Source: Brucella rhizosphaerae (GTDB lineage: Bacteria; Pseudomonadota; Alphaproteobacteria; Rhizobiales; Rhizobiaceae). From it: 64,000 nucleotides of DNA. The notes below the pieces were generated by a model. It ran no database searches. It saw only the letters and a program-made list of their open reading frames with translations, and was not told the origin of the DNA. The DNA lies in NCBI RefSeq assembly GCF_002252475.1, contig NZ_NNRK01000011.1, forward strand, positions 87,360 to 151,359. Direction: 5' to 3'. Position 1 is the stretch's first letter. Each line of letters opens with the position of its first letter. A program made the position numbers and the translations under genes. Shown here in pieces: positions 29,988-39,845 of this stretch.

Positions 29988-31258
29988 GCTGTTTCCTTGA
30001 GAACAATCGACGCAACTTCGTCAATGGCATCATAGGTGGCCGCAATATCGTCTGCGCTCGAGCAGTATGGCGGCATAATGTAGAGGACATTTCCAAGCGG
30101 GCGCAAAAGCAGATTGCGGTCGCGAAACAGTGCGCGCAAACGTGGTCCGACATCCGCCAGATAACCACCGGACGGTGTCACAAGGTCAAGAGCGGTGATC
30201 GTGCCGCATTGCCTCACATTGGCAAATCTTCTGTCGCCTTTAAAGCGCTGCACATGATGAGCATGTTGCGATACAAGTTCGGCGATGCGCTCCTCAACAG
30301 GCTCGTCGCGCCAGATTTGCAGATTGGCAACCGCCGCCGCACAAGCAATTGCATTGGCCGTATAGGAGCTTGAATGAAAAAAGGTTTTGCTACGGTCGCG
30401 TGATAAATGTGCCTCAAAAATCTCTGTCGTGCAAAGCGTTGCCGCAAGTGGCAAGGTTCCTCCGGTCAGGCCTTTCGAGGTACAAAGAATATCCGGGGTT
30501 AAGCCAGCCTGATCGCAGGCAAAACGCGTTCCTGTACGGCCCCAGCCGGTCATAACTTCATCGGCAATAAACAGACAGTCATAGCGACTGGCTATTTCTT
30601 TCAAGGCGCGGAGTGTGGTCGTACCATAAAATTTCATACCGCCAGCGCCAAGAACCAGTGGTTCAATCAGAATTGCAGCAATTTTTCCTGACCGGCAAAT
30701 AGTCTCAAATGCATCGATTGTTTCCTGCTCTTTTCCAGCTTGGGGAAATGGAAGACGATCTACACCAAACAGTATAGTTTCGAAGGGGGCATTGAAGACG
30801 CCGCGCTCGCCCGCAGACATGGTGCCTATCGTGTCTCCATGATAGGCATGTTCCATCACTACAATGCGGTCACGAGCGATGCCGCGATTGTAAAAACTGC
30901 CAAGCGCCATCTTGATTGCCACTTCGACGGCTGTCGATCCACTGTCTGAGTAAAAGACGTGGCTTAAGCCTTTTGGCGCAAAATCCAACAGGCCTTTGGC
31001 GAGGATTTCTGCTGGTTCATGGGTGAATTCGGCAAAAATAATCTGGTCGTAGGTTTCCGTCGCCTCGCGGATTGCATCCATGATGACGGGGTGGCGATGG
31101 CCGTGCGTCGTGACCCACCATGAGGAAATTGCATCGAAGATACGTGTACCATCTTCATCAAAGAGGTAAGCGCCGTCGGTCGCAACGATGCGTTTCATCG
31201 ATGGTGTCAGAGCATGCTGCGTAAATGGGTGCCAGACAGGTGAGCCGCTCATGCACAT
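29984..31258 (-). CDS. bioA: Adenosylmethionine-8-amino-7-oxononanoate aminotransferase
   Basis: A 424-residue class III aminotransferase converting 7-keto-8-aminopelargonate to 7,8-diaminopelargonate with SAM as amino donor. The N-terminus [30 protein letters not shown], and [13 protein letters not shown], are diagnostic of BioA. The PLP lysine is in [20 protein letters not shown], with [14 protein letters not shown] upstream. Two starts are possible: ATG 31258, or ATG 31252 with a 4-nt ATGA overlap on bioD. Confidence 0.95.
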   Translation of the reverse strand: MCMSGSPVWHPFTQHALTPSMKRIVATDGAYLFDEDGTRIFDAISSWWVTTHGHRHPVIMDAIREATETYDQIIFAEFTHEPAEILAKGLLDFAPKGLSHVFYSDSGSTAVEVAIKMALGSFYNRGIARDRIVVMEHAYHGDTIGTMSAGERGVFNAPFETILFGVDRLPFPQAGKEQETIDAFETICRSGKIAAILIEPLVLGAGGMKFYGTTTLRALKEIASRYDCLFIADEVMTGWGRTGTRFACDQAGLTPDILCTSKGLTGGTLPLAATLCTTEIFEAHLSRDRSKTFFHSSSYTANAIACAAAVANLQIWRDEPVEERIAELVSQHAHHVQRFKGDRRFANVRQCGTITALDLVTPSGGYLADVGPRLRALFRDRNLLLRPLGNVLYIMPPYCSSADDIAATYDAIDEVASIVLKETA

Positions 31259-31887
31259 GTTTCCATCAAGGACACTAAGTCGAAATTTTCATCGAATGCA
31301 TGGCTGAGGCTGTCCTTCGTCAGTTTTTCCAGGAGGGGTAACCGACCAAGCACCTTTACTTGTCCAATGGCGGAGATGGTTGTTTGTGTGTCGAAATTTT
31401 CTGCGCCGATGAAAGCAACACCACGAATGGGAACATCGCGGCTGCGCAGTGCTTCGATTGACAGGAGTGTGTGATTGATGGTTCCGAGCGCTGTGCGGGC
31501 GCAGAGAATGACAGGAATGCGCCAGCGAGCGAAGACATCTGCGAATACTGTTGTGTTCGTGAGTGGTACTAAAAGCCCGCCAGCACCTTCGATGATCAAC
31601 GGTCCTACACCGGCTGGCGGCTCAAGGCGGAACGGGTCGATCTCCACGCCTTCGAGACGCGCTGAAAGATGCGGCGAGGCCGGTTCTTTTAACCGATAAG
31701 CTTCTGGCAATATATGGTCGACCGGAACTCCGCTCAGACGCGCAACGATTTCACTGTCTGTTTCTTCGTTCAGCCCTGATTGCACGGGTTTCCAGTAATG
31801 GGCGTTGAGTGCGCCTGTCAGGGCTGCGGAAAATACCGTCTTCCCAATACCGGTATCGGTGCCGCAGATCACAAAACGGTTAGTCAT
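31249..31887 (-). CDS. bioD: Dethiobiotin synthetase
   Basis: A 212-residue ATP-dependent carboxylase that closes the ureido ring of dethiobiotin. The P-loop [19 protein letters not shown] is at the N-terminus, with YWKPVQSGL after it and [17 protein letters not shown] mid-protein. It overlaps bioF by 4 nt and bioA by 4-10 nt. Confidence 0.95.
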   Translation of the reverse strand: MTNRFVICGTDTGIGKTVFSAALTGALNAHYWKPVQSGLNEETDSEIVARLSGVPVDHILPEAYRLKEPASPHLSARLEGVEIDPFRLEPPAGVGPLIIEGAGGLLVPLTNTTVFADVFARWRIPVILCARTALGTINHTLLSIEALRSRDVPIRGVAFIGAENFDTQTTISAIGQVKVLGRLPLLEKLTKDSLSHAFDENFDLVSLMETCA

Positions 31888-33023
31888 TTTTCGAATTCTT
31901 TCATGGTTGCGGCGAGGCAGTCCAACATGCGGGCAATCTGCTGTTGATCGACATTAAGCGTGATGGAGAGACGCAGGCGCGCCGTGCCCTCTGCCACTGT
32001 TGGTGGACGAATGGCGCGAATATCGAAACCCTGTTCCTGAAGCGTTTGGGCGATCTGTACAGCGCGTGCATTGCTCCCGATGATAATGGGCTGTATCTGC
32101 GATCCGCTCGGCGTCATGCCGAACTGCTGCGTCATCTCTTTGCCAGCAAAAGAGATGAGATCTTTGAGAGCCTCACGACGCTCCGGTTCATCGCTGACGA
32201 TACGCAAAGCCTCGCGTGTACCAGCGGCCATGAGCGGTGAGGGTGCTGTGGAGTAAATGAAGGGACGTGCACGATTGATGAGATATTCAGCAAGCACTTT
32301 TGACATGGCAATCAGTGCGCCCGATACACCCAGCGCCTTTCCACAGGTATGCAATACCAGAACGTTGTCGTGGCCTTCCAAACCGGCAGCAAGTCCGCGA
32401 CCATCCGCACCGAAGATACCGGTTGCATGGGCCTCATCAATCACCAGAAAACCTTCGTGGCGATGGGTAATCTCTATGAGGTCTGCAAGTGGTGCCCGGT
32501 CTCCATCCATGGAATAAAGGCTTTCAACGGCAATCCATGGGCGTCCTTTGCCGCCGTTGTTGCGCCAGTTCCGAATTGCCTCATCGAAGCCCGCTGCATC
32601 ATTGTGGTGGACGCTGACGGACGCGGCCTTACTCATGGCAATGCCTTCGTGCACGCTCGTATGGATGAGCGCATCGTGGAGGATCAGATCTTCTCGTCGT
32701 GGTAAGGTGGAGAAGAGTGCGACATTAGCCATATAGCCGCTGCCAAAATAAAGGGCGCGCTCTGCACCAAAGAATGCGGCAGCTTCCAACTCCAGTGCTT
32801 CATGTTCGGGATGATTGCCCCGCAGCAGGCGGGAGCCTCCGGCACCAACAGGCACACCGCGTTCCATGGCGGATATAAGTGCTGCTTTCAGACGCGGCGC
32901 ATCAGCCAATGCAAGAAAGTCGTTCGAGGTGAAGTCGATGCCCCGTTGCGGAGCAAGACAGCGTAGCCGCGTTTTGCGGTTCAGACCCTCAAGCGTAGCG
33001 GCATAATCCGCAAGCATCATCAT
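31884..33023 (-). CDS. bioF: 8-Amino-7-oxononanoate synthase
   Basis: A 379-residue alpha-oxoamine synthase joining a pimeloyl thioester with alanine. [21 protein letters not shown] and [19 protein letters not shown] open the fold. The PLP aspartate is in [14 protein letters not shown]. In place of the usual STFSKA-type lysine motif, [13 protein letters not shown] carries the lysine. Three ATGs in a row (33023, 33020, 33017) could start it; the first overlaps the bioB stop as ATGA. Confidence 0.94.
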   Translation of the reverse strand: MMMLADYAATLEGLNRKTRLRCLAPQRGIDFTSNDFLALADAPRLKAALISAMERGVPVGAGGSRLLRGNHPEHEALELEAAAFFGAERALYFGSGYMANVALFSTLPRREDLILHDALIHTSVHEGIAMSKAASVSVHHNDAAGFDEAIRNWRNNGGKGRPWIAVESLYSMDGDRAPLADLIEITHRHEGFLVIDEAHATGIFGADGRGLAAGLEGHDNVLVLHTCGKALGVSGALIAMSKVLAEYLINRARPFIYSTAPSPLMAAGTREALRIVSDEPERREALKDLISFAGKEMTQQFGMTPSGSQIQPIIIGSNARAVQIAQTLQEQGFDIRAIRPPTVAEGTARLRLSITLNVDQQQIARMLDCLAATMKEFEK

Positions 33024-34027
33024 TGCCCGACTGCCGGTTCGAGTGGCATGGGCGAAATGCCCAGGCGTTGGAAAAGAGCTGCGTCGTGGCCCTCGCCAGG
33101 GTTATCTGCAGTCAGCAGGGTATCGCCGATGAAGATGGAATTAGCACCGGCGAAGAAGCACAATGCCTGCATCTCGTCACTCATTTCTGTGCGCCCTGCA
33201 GACAGGCGCAAATGTGATGTCGGCATAAGGATGCGCGCCAAAGCGATTGTGCGAACAAAATCGATTGGATCAACCGGTGTGGCATTGGCGAGTTTTGAAC
33301 CGGGAATGGGGATCAACTGGTTGATCGGCACGCTTTCCGGTGCCACGGGCAGGTTTGCCAGGGTCAAAAGCATCGAGATACGGTCATCAACTGTCTCGCC
33401 CATGCCCAAAATCCCGCCCGCGCACACTTTGATGCCTGCCATACGTACGGTTTCAAGTGTGTTGAGCCGATCTTCAAAACTGCGGGTGGTGATGATTTCG
33501 GAATAGAAGCGCTCGGACGTGTCGATGTTATGATTGTAATAATCCAAGCCGGCTTCAGCGAATTCACTTGCCTGTGTTTCCGTCAACATGCCCAACGTCA
33601 TACAGGTTTCCATGCCAAGAGCTTTTACGCCTTCAACCATGGCGACAAGCGTTTCCATGTCCCGGTCTTTTGGGCTACGCCACGCTGCCCCCATGCAGTA
33701 GCGCGTTGCGCCTGCTTCCCTGGCTTTGCGTGCCTCGCCGAGAACCTTCTCGACTTCCATCAGCTTCGAGGCTTTCAGTCCGGTCGGATAACGGGCAGAT
33801 TGGCTGCAATAACCACAATCCTCCGCACAACCACCTGTCTTGATCGATAGTAAGCGGCTCATCTGCACAGCATTGGGATCGAAATGCGCGCGGTGGACAC
33901 TTTGGGCACGAAAGAGCAGATCGTTAAACGGAAAATTATAGATAATTACGGCTTCATCAAAGGTGAAGAAGGTCTGTTCTGCCATAGCGTCCGGCAGATA
34001 TCGCGATTTTTTCTGAACGTTAGGCAC
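33020..34027 (-). CDS. bioB: Biotin synthase
   Basis: A 335-residue radical-SAM enzyme inserting sulfur into dethiobiotin. The [4Fe-4S] cysteines are in [18 protein letters not shown], and [25 protein letters not shown] and SAGRTEM follow as in all BioB proteins. The start is a GTG at 34027 with AAGGA upstream. It is the first gene of bioBFDAZ. Confidence 0.96.
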   Translation of the reverse strand: MPNVQKKSRYLPDAMAEQTFFTFDEAVIIYNFPFNDLLFRAQSVHRAHFDPNAVQMSRLLSIKTGGCAEDCGYCSQSARYPTGLKASKLMEVEKVLGEARKAREAGATRYCMGAAWRSPKDRDMETLVAMVEGVKALGMETCMTLGMLTETQASEFAEAGLDYYNHNIDTSERFYSEIITTRSFEDRLNTLETVRMAGIKVCAGGILGMGETVDDRISMLLTLANLPVAPESVPINQLIPIPGSKLANATPVDPIDFVRTIALARILMPTSHLRLSAGRTEMSDEMQALCFFAGANSIFIGDTLLTADNPGEGHDAALFQRLGISPMPLEPAVGQ

Positions 34028-34042
34028 GGTAAGTGTCCTTAA

Positions 34043-34077
34043 ATCAATAATTATAGATAGAATCTATTATTATTGAT
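34043..34077 (-). promoter_or_regulatory. bioB promoter within a 35-bp BioR-type dyad
   Basis: The block is one inverted repeat centred on 34060: ATCAATAAT (34043-34051) with ATTATTGAT (34069-34077), and ATAGAT (34053-34058) with ATCTAT (34062-34067). Only the 34052/34068 pair and the centre mismatch. TTATAGATAG at 34051-34060 matches the alphaproteobacterial BioR box TTATmkATAA in 9 of 10 positions, and TTATTGATAA is at 34070-34079. On the minus strand TATAAT (34055-34050) and TTATCA (34079-34074) form the promoter, so a bound GntR-type BioR would cover it. Confidence 0.7.
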
Positions 34078-34382
34078 AATTAAATGAAGTCCAATTGTCT
34101 ATCCCCACATTGCATGGGAACGTGGCGGGGATGAACCATGGACGACGCAAGTCCATGCCGAACCGTTGAGGTCAGGTTAACTCATTGTTTTTGCACATAT
34201 TTCTAAATCAAATCGAGTTTTCTTTTTGGCTTCACTGTTCCGGATATGGCTCAGCATGTCGATTTCGAGAGCACTTTGATGGTCGAAATTTTATGAAGCA
34301 CGATTGGCCAGACCCGCGAACTCTTGACAGAAAGGGTACGGTCGAAGATTGTAACTGGACTAGTGGATGAACCAGTGGATCA

Positions 34383-35159
34383 GTGAGGCCCGGTTTGAGC
34401 GTTGTTCACGATCTTTTACTCGATAAAGGTGCAGGGCTCGGGCGCGACCTTGAGCGGCGCACAATCAGAGATGTAATCGCTGATAAGATAGGTGCTCTGA
34501 TTGCTTCTGGTTTGCTGAGTGTCGGCGATGAACTGCCGGGAGAAAGAGAGCTGGCAACTGCACTTTCTGTCAATCGACAGACTGTTCGCGGGGCAATCCA
34601 AATTCTGGCTGCGCGCGGTGTGCTGGAGGTGGCGCAAGGTGCCAGAACGCGGGTGGCGAGCATTGATCTTACCGGTTTGTCCATCGGTATAACCTCGCGT
34701 CTCAATGTGGATCTATATGATGTGCATGCGGTTCATGCCGCGCGTTTGCTTGTTGAGCAGCAAATTGTCGGAGATGCGGCTGAACGAATTTCAGATGATA
34801 CGCTTGAAGTTTTGCGTCGTTCTCTCGATGCCCAGACGAGCTGCATGTATGATCCGGTCCGGTTTCTTATTTGTGACCGGGAGTTTCATGTGACAATTTA
34901 TAGGGAATGCGGAAATCCACTTCTCGCTGATATCGTGACTGACCTTTACACTTACATGATGGAGCATCGCCGCCGCGCCGTTGCACAACCGGGCGCTGTA
35001 AACGGAAGCTTTGCCGATCATCAGATGATCTTGAGTGCACTGGAAAAGCGTGATCGCATTGCAGCGATGGCAGCTTTTGCCGCGCATGAAGAACGAATTT
35101 ATGTGTCCACCAAAAAGTCTCTGGCTGCTCAGAACCAACTGAAAGTCAGCAACGATTAA
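34383..35159 (+). CDS. GntR-family (FadR/FCD-type) regulator of the tetronate cluster
   Basis: A 258-residue GntR regulator. The winged HTH spans about residues 25-90 (RTIRDVIADKIGALIASGLLSVGDELPGERELATALSVNRQTVRGAIQIL). The FCD ligand domain has REFHVTIYRECGNPLLADIV and FADHQMILSALEKRD, including typical metal-binding histidines. The start is GTG 34383 with a weak ribosome site; TTG 34395 is an alternative. It precedes the catabolic genes and most likely represses them until tetronate is present. Its TAA opens a repeat-like TAAAGCGCATCC. Confidence 0.88.
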   Translation: MRPGLSVVHDLLLDKGAGLGRDLERRTIRDVIADKIGALIASGLLSVGDELPGERELATALSVNRQTVRGAIQILAARGVLEVAQGARTRVASIDLTGLSIGITSRLNVDLYDVHAVHAARLLVEQQIVGDAAERISDDTLEVLRRSLDAQTSCMYDPVRFLICDREFHVTIYRECGNPLLADIVTDLYTYMMEHRRRAVAQPGAVNGSFADHQMILSALEKRDRIAAMAAFAAHEERIYVSTKKSLAAQNQLKVSND

Positions 35160-35170
35160 AGCGCATCCTG
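35157..35170 (+). repeat. Intergenic REP-like element, short copy 2
   Basis: TAAAGCGCATCCTG starts at the GntR stop codon. It is identical to the copy at 63620 over the first 12 bases, then diverges. Confidence 0.4.
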
Positions 35171-35226
35171 CAGTACCGACAACTGCAAATGATATGTGTG
35201 TAATGAAATGAATAGGGGCAAATTCT

Positions 35227-36207
35227 ATGCATGTCTTGATTATTGGCGCGGCAGGAATGGTCGGGCGCAAGCTCGCCGAAGTTATAAGCCGGGATGGAGG
35301 TATTGGTGGAACAGATATCAAAGCTTTGACGTTGGTGGATGTAGTCACTCCTTCAGCGCCTGACGGATATATGGGCAATGTTCAAACAATTGCTGCCGAC
35401 ATTTCCGACCCCGCTGTCGCAACGACCCTGATGGCTGATCGACCAGACATTATATTTCATCTGGCCGCTATCGTATCAGGTGAAGCCGAGCTCGATTTTG
35501 ACAAAGGCTACGCAATCAATCTCGATGGTACACGGTATCTGTTCGAAGCCATTCGTCAGCAAGGGGAACTTTCTCCCTATAAGCCACGCGTGGTTTTCAC
35601 ATCATCGATTGCAGTCTTCGGAGCGCCCTTTCCAGAAAAAATCGATGACGAATTCTTTTTGACACCACGTACGAGCTATGGAACTCAAAAGGCGATTGGT
35701 GAGCTGCTGCTTGCAGATTACTCCCGCAAAGGTTTCCTGGACGGTATTGGTATACGGTTACCCACTGTTTGCATTCGCCCCGGAAAACCAAATAAAGCCG
35801 CATCCGGCTTCTTCTCCAATATTTTACGTGAACCTCTCATCGGAAAAGAAGCGATCCTCCCAGTCGATGAAACCGTGAGACACTGGCATGTCAGCCCGCG
35901 TCGGGCAGTTGGCTTTCTCCTGCATGCTGCAACGATTGATCTTGCACGGCTTGGTCATCGCTGTGTTTTGAATATGCCGGGCCTTTCAGCAACGGTTGGT
36001 CAACAGATTGAAGCTCTGCGAAGAGTTGCTGGCGATAAAGCGGTGGCGCTTATCCGCAAAGAACACGATCCGCTTATTGCCGGGATCGTTGATGGATGGG
36101 CTCAAGATTTTGATGCAAGCCGTGCGACCCAGTTGGGTTTTGTCGCGGATGCATCATTCGATGAAATCATCAAACTTCATATCGAAGATGAACTGAATCA
36201 AGGGTGA
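35227..36207 (+). CDS. denD: D-erythronate dehydrogenase
   Basis: A 326-residue NAD-dependent extended-SDR enzyme oxidising D-erythronate at C2 to 2-oxo-tetronate. The Rossmann motif is VLIIGAAGMVGRKLAEVIS, and the catalytic site is SSIAVFG followed by YGTQKAIGELLL. IRLPTVCIRPGKPNKAASGFFSNILREPLIG is characteristic of DenD. Its place beside ltnD, otnK, otnC and otnI matches known erythronate/threonate clusters. Confidence 0.9.
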   Translation: MHVLIIGAAGMVGRKLAEVISRDGGIGGTDIKALTLVDVVTPSAPDGYMGNVQTIAADISDPAVATTLMADRPDIIFHLAAIVSGEAELDFDKGYAINLDGTRYLFEAIRQQGELSPYKPRVVFTSSIAVFGAPFPEKIDDEFFLTPRTSYGTQKAIGELLLADYSRKGFLDGIGIRLPTVCIRPGKPNKAASGFFSNILREPLIGKEAILPVDETVRHWHVSPRRAVGFLLHAATIDLARLGHRCVLNMPGLSATVGQQIEALRRVAGDKAVALIRKEHDPLIAGIVDGWAQDFDASRATQLGFVADASFDEIIKLHIEDELNQG

Positions 36208-36213
36208 CATGAC

Positions 36214-37119
36214 GTGATGTCGGATAAGACAGTAACTGTAATCGGTCTTGGCTCCATGGGGTGGGGTGCAGCCACGTCCCTCCTGCGTGCCGGCTTTTAT
36301 GTTAAAGGCGTTGATGTGCGCCGTGAGGTTACACAACGCTTTGCCACCGAGGGCGGTGAGGGTTACTCAACTGCAGCCGAGGCCGGGCCAAGCGATATAG
36401 TATTCGTCTTCGTCGTTAATTCCGATCAGGCGAAGGATGTCCTCTTTGGTCCACAAGGCGCGTTGGTAAATGCTGTGCAAGGCACAGTCTTTCTTTTGTG
36501 CGTGACCATGGCGCCGAGTGTGACAGTCGAAATCGCTGCGCGCCTCGAAGCGGCCGGCATGCTTGCAATCGACGCGCCCGTTTCAGGGGGGCAGCAGAAA
36601 GCCTTGTCGGGCGAAATGACGGTGATGGGGTCCGGTCCAACAGCGGCCTTTGACATTGCCTCATCTTCTTTGGATGCAGTTGCTGCCAAGGTATTTCGTC
36701 TCGGCGAAGAGCCTGGATTGGGCTCCAAGGTCAAGATGATCAACCAGTTATTGGCAGGCGTTCACATCGCTGCGGCGGCAGAAGCACTTACCCTCGCCGC
36801 GAAAGTCGGGTTGGACCTTGAGACGGTATTCGATGTTATTCGCGTGTCGGCTGGCTCTTCGTGGATGTTTGAAAATCGCGGACCGCATATTGTGGAAGGG
36901 GATTACACACCACGTTCGGCGGTTAATATATTTGTCAAGGATCTGGGTATTGTAACGTCTGAAGCTTTGGAGGCCGGAGGATCAACGCCACTAAGCCAAA
37001 CAGCGTTGTCCTTGTTTAGTCAGGCCGCCGAAGCTGGGTTTGGACCACAGGATGATGCAGCTGTAGCAAAGGTTCTCGCCGTAAGAAGCGACGTTATCTT
37101 GCCAGGGATGACGGAGTAG
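36214..37119 (+). CDS. ltnD: L-threonate dehydrogenase
   Basis: A 301-residue beta-hydroxyacid dehydrogenase oxidising L-threonate to 2-oxo-tetronate. VTVIGLGSMGWGAATSLLRAGF is the NAD-binding site. DAPVSGGQQKALSGEMTVMGSG is the substrate signature, and KVKMINQLLAGVHIAAAAEAL contains the catalytic lysine. The start is GTG 36214 or ATG 36217. It lies 6 nt after denD. Confidence 0.9.
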   Translation: MMSDKTVTVIGLGSMGWGAATSLLRAGFYVKGVDVRREVTQRFATEGGEGYSTAAEAGPSDIVFVFVVNSDQAKDVLFGPQGALVNAVQGTVFLLCVTMAPSVTVEIAARLEAAGMLAIDAPVSGGQQKALSGEMTVMGSGPTAAFDIASSSLDAVAAKVFRLGEEPGLGSKVKMINQLLAGVHIAAAAEALTLAAKVGLDLETVFDVIRVSAGSSWMFENRGPHIVEGDYTPRSAVNIFVKDLGIVTSEALEAGGSTPLSQTALSLFSQAAEAGFGPQDDAAVAKVLAVRSDVILPGMTE

Positions 37120-37122
37120 AGC

Positions 37123-38397
37123 ATGAGCATTGTTTTAGGCGCAATTGCTGACGACTTTACGGGAGCAACTGATCTGGCAGGCTTGCTGGCGCGAAGCGGC
37201 TATCCTGTCTCTTTGCGCCTTGGATTGCCGATGGCAACAGAGGCCAGAGACAATGCGGCAGCGTTCGAAATTATCGCTCTGAAATGCCGTACAATACCCA
37301 AAAATCTGGCTGTTGATCAGGTGCGATCTGCTTATGCCTGGCTTAGTGCTCGCGGTGCGAAGCGTCTTTACTGGAAATATTGCTCGACATTCGACAGCAC
37401 AGAGGAGGGCAATATAGGTCCAGTCGCAGAAGCGTTGATGGCTGAAATGGGAGTGTCGCAGACGATCTATTGCCCGGCATTTCCAGAAAATGGTCGTAAT
37501 GTTTTTATGGGACATCTTTTTGTTGGCGAAGCGCTACTCAACGAAAGCGCTATGAAGGACCATCCTTTGACACCGATGCGAGACTCCAGTCTCGTACGAC
37601 TATTGACACCACAGGTGAGTGGAAAAGTGGGCCTTATCAATCGGCTCACTGTCGCGCGTGGAGTAGAAGTACTCCGTACGAGGTTAATGGAACTGGCGGC
37701 CGAAGGTATTGAGCACGTTATCGTTGACGCTGTTGCAAACGATGATCTATCAATCATTGCTGAAGCGACACTGGATATGCCGCTAATCAGTGGAGGCAGC
37801 GCTCTCGCTATGCCGTTGCCGGCACTTCTTGCCCACTCTGGCATTATCGACAAAAGCAGTGAAACTTCACCTGAACCTCAAATCAGGAATGGGCAGATTG
37901 TGCTTTCAGGCAGCTGTTCAGCCATGACCCTTAAACAGGTCGAGCATTACCGTGATAGGGTTGCAAGCTATCGTCTGGACCCAGCCGTTCTGGCTGAGAG
38001 CGGTATAGCGGATGCGCTTAAGTGGCTGCAGGAATATCCGGTTGAGATGCCAAAACTGATTTATGCAAGTGCTGATCCCGCTTCTGTTCAAGCGGCACAA
38101 TCAAAGCTTGGTGCGGAACGCGCAGGGCAGATTGTTGAACAAGCCCTAGCGGATCTTGCTAGTGCTTCATTCAAACTTGGAATACGTAGATTTGTTGTCG
38201 CGGGGGGCGAAACATCAGGTGCCGTAGCGCAGGCCCTCGGGATCACGAAGCTCAGGGTGGGAAAGGAAATTGCGCCCGGCGTTCCCTGGACCTACGCCAA
38301 CATTAGTGGTGAGACCGTTGCGCTGGCCCTCAAGTCTGGCAATTTTGGAACTGCAACGTTCTTCTCTGATGCGCTTCAGATGCTGGAGGTAGCATGA
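37123..38397 (+). CDS. otnK: 3-Oxo-tetronate kinase (DUF1537 family)
   Basis: A 424-residue four-carbon acid-sugar kinase that phosphorylates 3-oxo-tetronate at C4. The N-terminal ADDFTGATDLAGLLARSG and YWKYCSTFDSTEEGNIGPVAEAL belong to the substrate domain. The C-terminal nucleotide domain has IVLSGSCSAMT and FVVAGGETSGAVAQALGI. It is separated from ltnD by 3 nt and overlaps otnC by 4 nt. Confidence 0.92.
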   Translation: MSIVLGAIADDFTGATDLAGLLARSGYPVSLRLGLPMATEARDNAAAFEIIALKCRTIPKNLAVDQVRSAYAWLSARGAKRLYWKYCSTFDSTEEGNIGPVAEALMAEMGVSQTIYCPAFPENGRNVFMGHLFVGEALLNESAMKDHPLTPMRDSSLVRLLTPQVSGKVGLINRLTVARGVEVLRTRLMELAAEGIEHVIVDAVANDDLSIIAEATLDMPLISGGSALAMPLPALLAHSGIIDKSSETSPEPQIRNGQIVLSGSCSAMTLKQVEHYRDRVASYRLDPAVLAESGIADALKWLQEYPVEMPKLIYASADPASVQAAQSKLGAERAGQIVEQALADLASASFKLGIRRFVVAGGETSGAVAQALGITKLRVGKEIAPGVPWTYANISGETVALALKSGNFGTATFFSDALQMLEVA

Positions 38398-39044
38398 GCG
38401 AAGAAGCAAGGCTGCGGGAAGATATCTGCCGTTTGGCAAAATCGATGTTTGACCGAGGTTTGACAGGTGGATCGTCGGGTAACATTTCGGCTCGCCTTTC
38501 CAATGGGCGCTTACTGGTGACGCCCACAGGCAGCTCGTTCGGTGGGCTCGACCCACATAAGTTGTCGCTCTTTGACGAGGCGGGGACGCTCGTTGGCGGC
38601 GACCGTCCTACAAAAGAGATGCCGCTTCACGCGGCATTTTATGAAACCCGTGGGGCAAAGGCCGGGGCAGTTGTGCATCTGCATTCCTGCCATTCGGTTG
38701 CCCTTTCTATGCTGCCGGATATTGATCCCGATAACATGCTGCCGCCTTTGACCGCATACTCGATCATGAAGCTCGGTAAGGTAAAACTTCTGCCGTATTT
38801 TATGCCAGGAGATCCGGCAACTGGTGACGCAATACGTGGGCTGGCTGGAAAGCGAAGTGCCGTTATGCTGGCCAATCATGGGCCTGTTGTTGCATCGAAA
38901 GACCTTGAAGCAGCAGTTTACGCTATCGAGGAACTGGAAGAGACGGCCAAGCTGGCATTATTGACCAATGGCTTGAAACCCAAGCTCTTAACCGATGCGC
39001 AGATCGGCCAGATCGTGGAAAAATTTGATGTGGAGTGGGATTAG
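38394..39044 (+). CDS. otnC: 3-Oxo-tetronate 4-phosphate decarboxylase
   Basis: A 216-residue class II aldolase/adducin-family metalloenzyme converting 3-oxo-tetronate 4-phosphate to dihydroxyacetone phosphate and CO2. GLTGGSSGNISARLSNGRLLVTPTGSSFGGL is the family's phosphate loop. Zinc ligands appear in AVVHLHSCHSVAL, with the acid in TKEMPLHAAFYE. LANHGPVVASKDLEAAVYAIEELEETA closes the domain. It is coupled by ATGA overlap to otnK. Confidence 0.92.
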   Translation: MSEEARLREDICRLAKSMFDRGLTGGSSGNISARLSNGRLLVTPTGSSFGGLDPHKLSLFDEAGTLVGGDRPTKEMPLHAAFYETRGAKAGAVVHLHSCHSVALSMLPDIDPDNMLPPLTAYSIMKLGKVKLLPYFMPGDPATGDAIRGLAGKRSAVMLANHGPVVASKDLEAAVYAIEELEETAKLALLTNGLKPKLLTDAQIGQIVEKFDVEWD

Positions 39045-39045
39045 G

Positions 39046-39822
39046 ATGGCTAAGTTTTCAGCCAATTTGGGTTTCTTGTGGCAGGAGCTGGCTCTCCCTG
39101 ATGCTATTCGTGCAGCCAAAAAGGCAGGCTTTGACGCAGTGGAATGCCATTGGCCATATGCGTTTGAAATCAAAGATATAGATGCTGCTCTTTGCGAGAC
39201 CGGCTTGCAAATGCTGGGCCTCAATACCAGTCGTGGCAACGTCGAAGCTGGCGATAACGGCCTTAGTGCAGTTCCGGGCCGTGAAAGCGAAGCCCGTGCT
39301 GCGGTTGATCAGGCGATCGACTATGCCAAAGCCCTCAACGTCCCCAATATACATGTGATGGCAGGGCGCAGTGAAGGAACAGAAGCCCATCGCGCTTTTT
39401 TGAGTAATCTCACCTATGCCTGCGAGCAGGCCGCCGCTCACGATATCAATATTCTGATTGAGCCTCTGAATAATCGAGATGCACCGGGATATTTTCTTCA
39501 GACGTCTGCGCAAGGCTTATCGATCATCAAAGGGCTTGGTTATGATAATCTGAAGCTGATGTTTGATTGCTATCATATCCAGATCATGGAGGGTGATATC
39601 AGCAGCCGACTTGAGGCGTTGATGCCGCACATTGGTCACGTGCAGATAGCTTCAGTTCCGGATCGTGCGGAGCCTGACCATGGTGAATTAGACTACAGGC
39701 ACATTGTCAATTGGCTTGATCAGCTTGGCTATCAACAAGCCATAGGAGCCGAGTACCGCCCCACAACGTCTACCGTTGATGGGCTTAAATGGCTGCAACT
39801 TTTTGAACGAGCAATCACATAA
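39046..39822 (+). CDS. otnI: 2-Oxo-tetronate isomerase (hydroxypyruvate isomerase family)
   Basis: A 258-residue TIM-barrel isomerase that moves the oxo group of 2-oxo-tetronate to C3, giving the kinase substrate. ATG 39046 starts MAKFSANLGFLWQELALPDAIRAAKKAGFDAVECHWPY. Metal/catalytic glutamates are visible in ILIEPLNNRDAPGYFLQ and AIGAEYRPT, with LMFDCYHIQIMEGD between. The start lies 1 nt after the otnC stop. A further 17 codons upstream are open but fall inside otnC. Confidence 0.91.
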   Translation: MAKFSANLGFLWQELALPDAIRAAKKAGFDAVECHWPYAFEIKDIDAALCETGLQMLGLNTSRGNVEAGDNGLSAVPGRESEARAAVDQAIDYAKALNVPNIHVMAGRSEGTEAHRAFLSNLTYACEQAAAHDINILIEPLNNRDAPGYFLQTSAQGLSIIKGLGYDNLKLMFDCYHIQIMEGDISSRLEALMPHIGHVQIASVPDRAEPDHGELDYRHIVNWLDQLGYQQAIGAEYRPTTSTVDGLKWLQLFERAIT

Positions 39823-39845
39823 ACTGAACACATGAGCGAGGAGGA

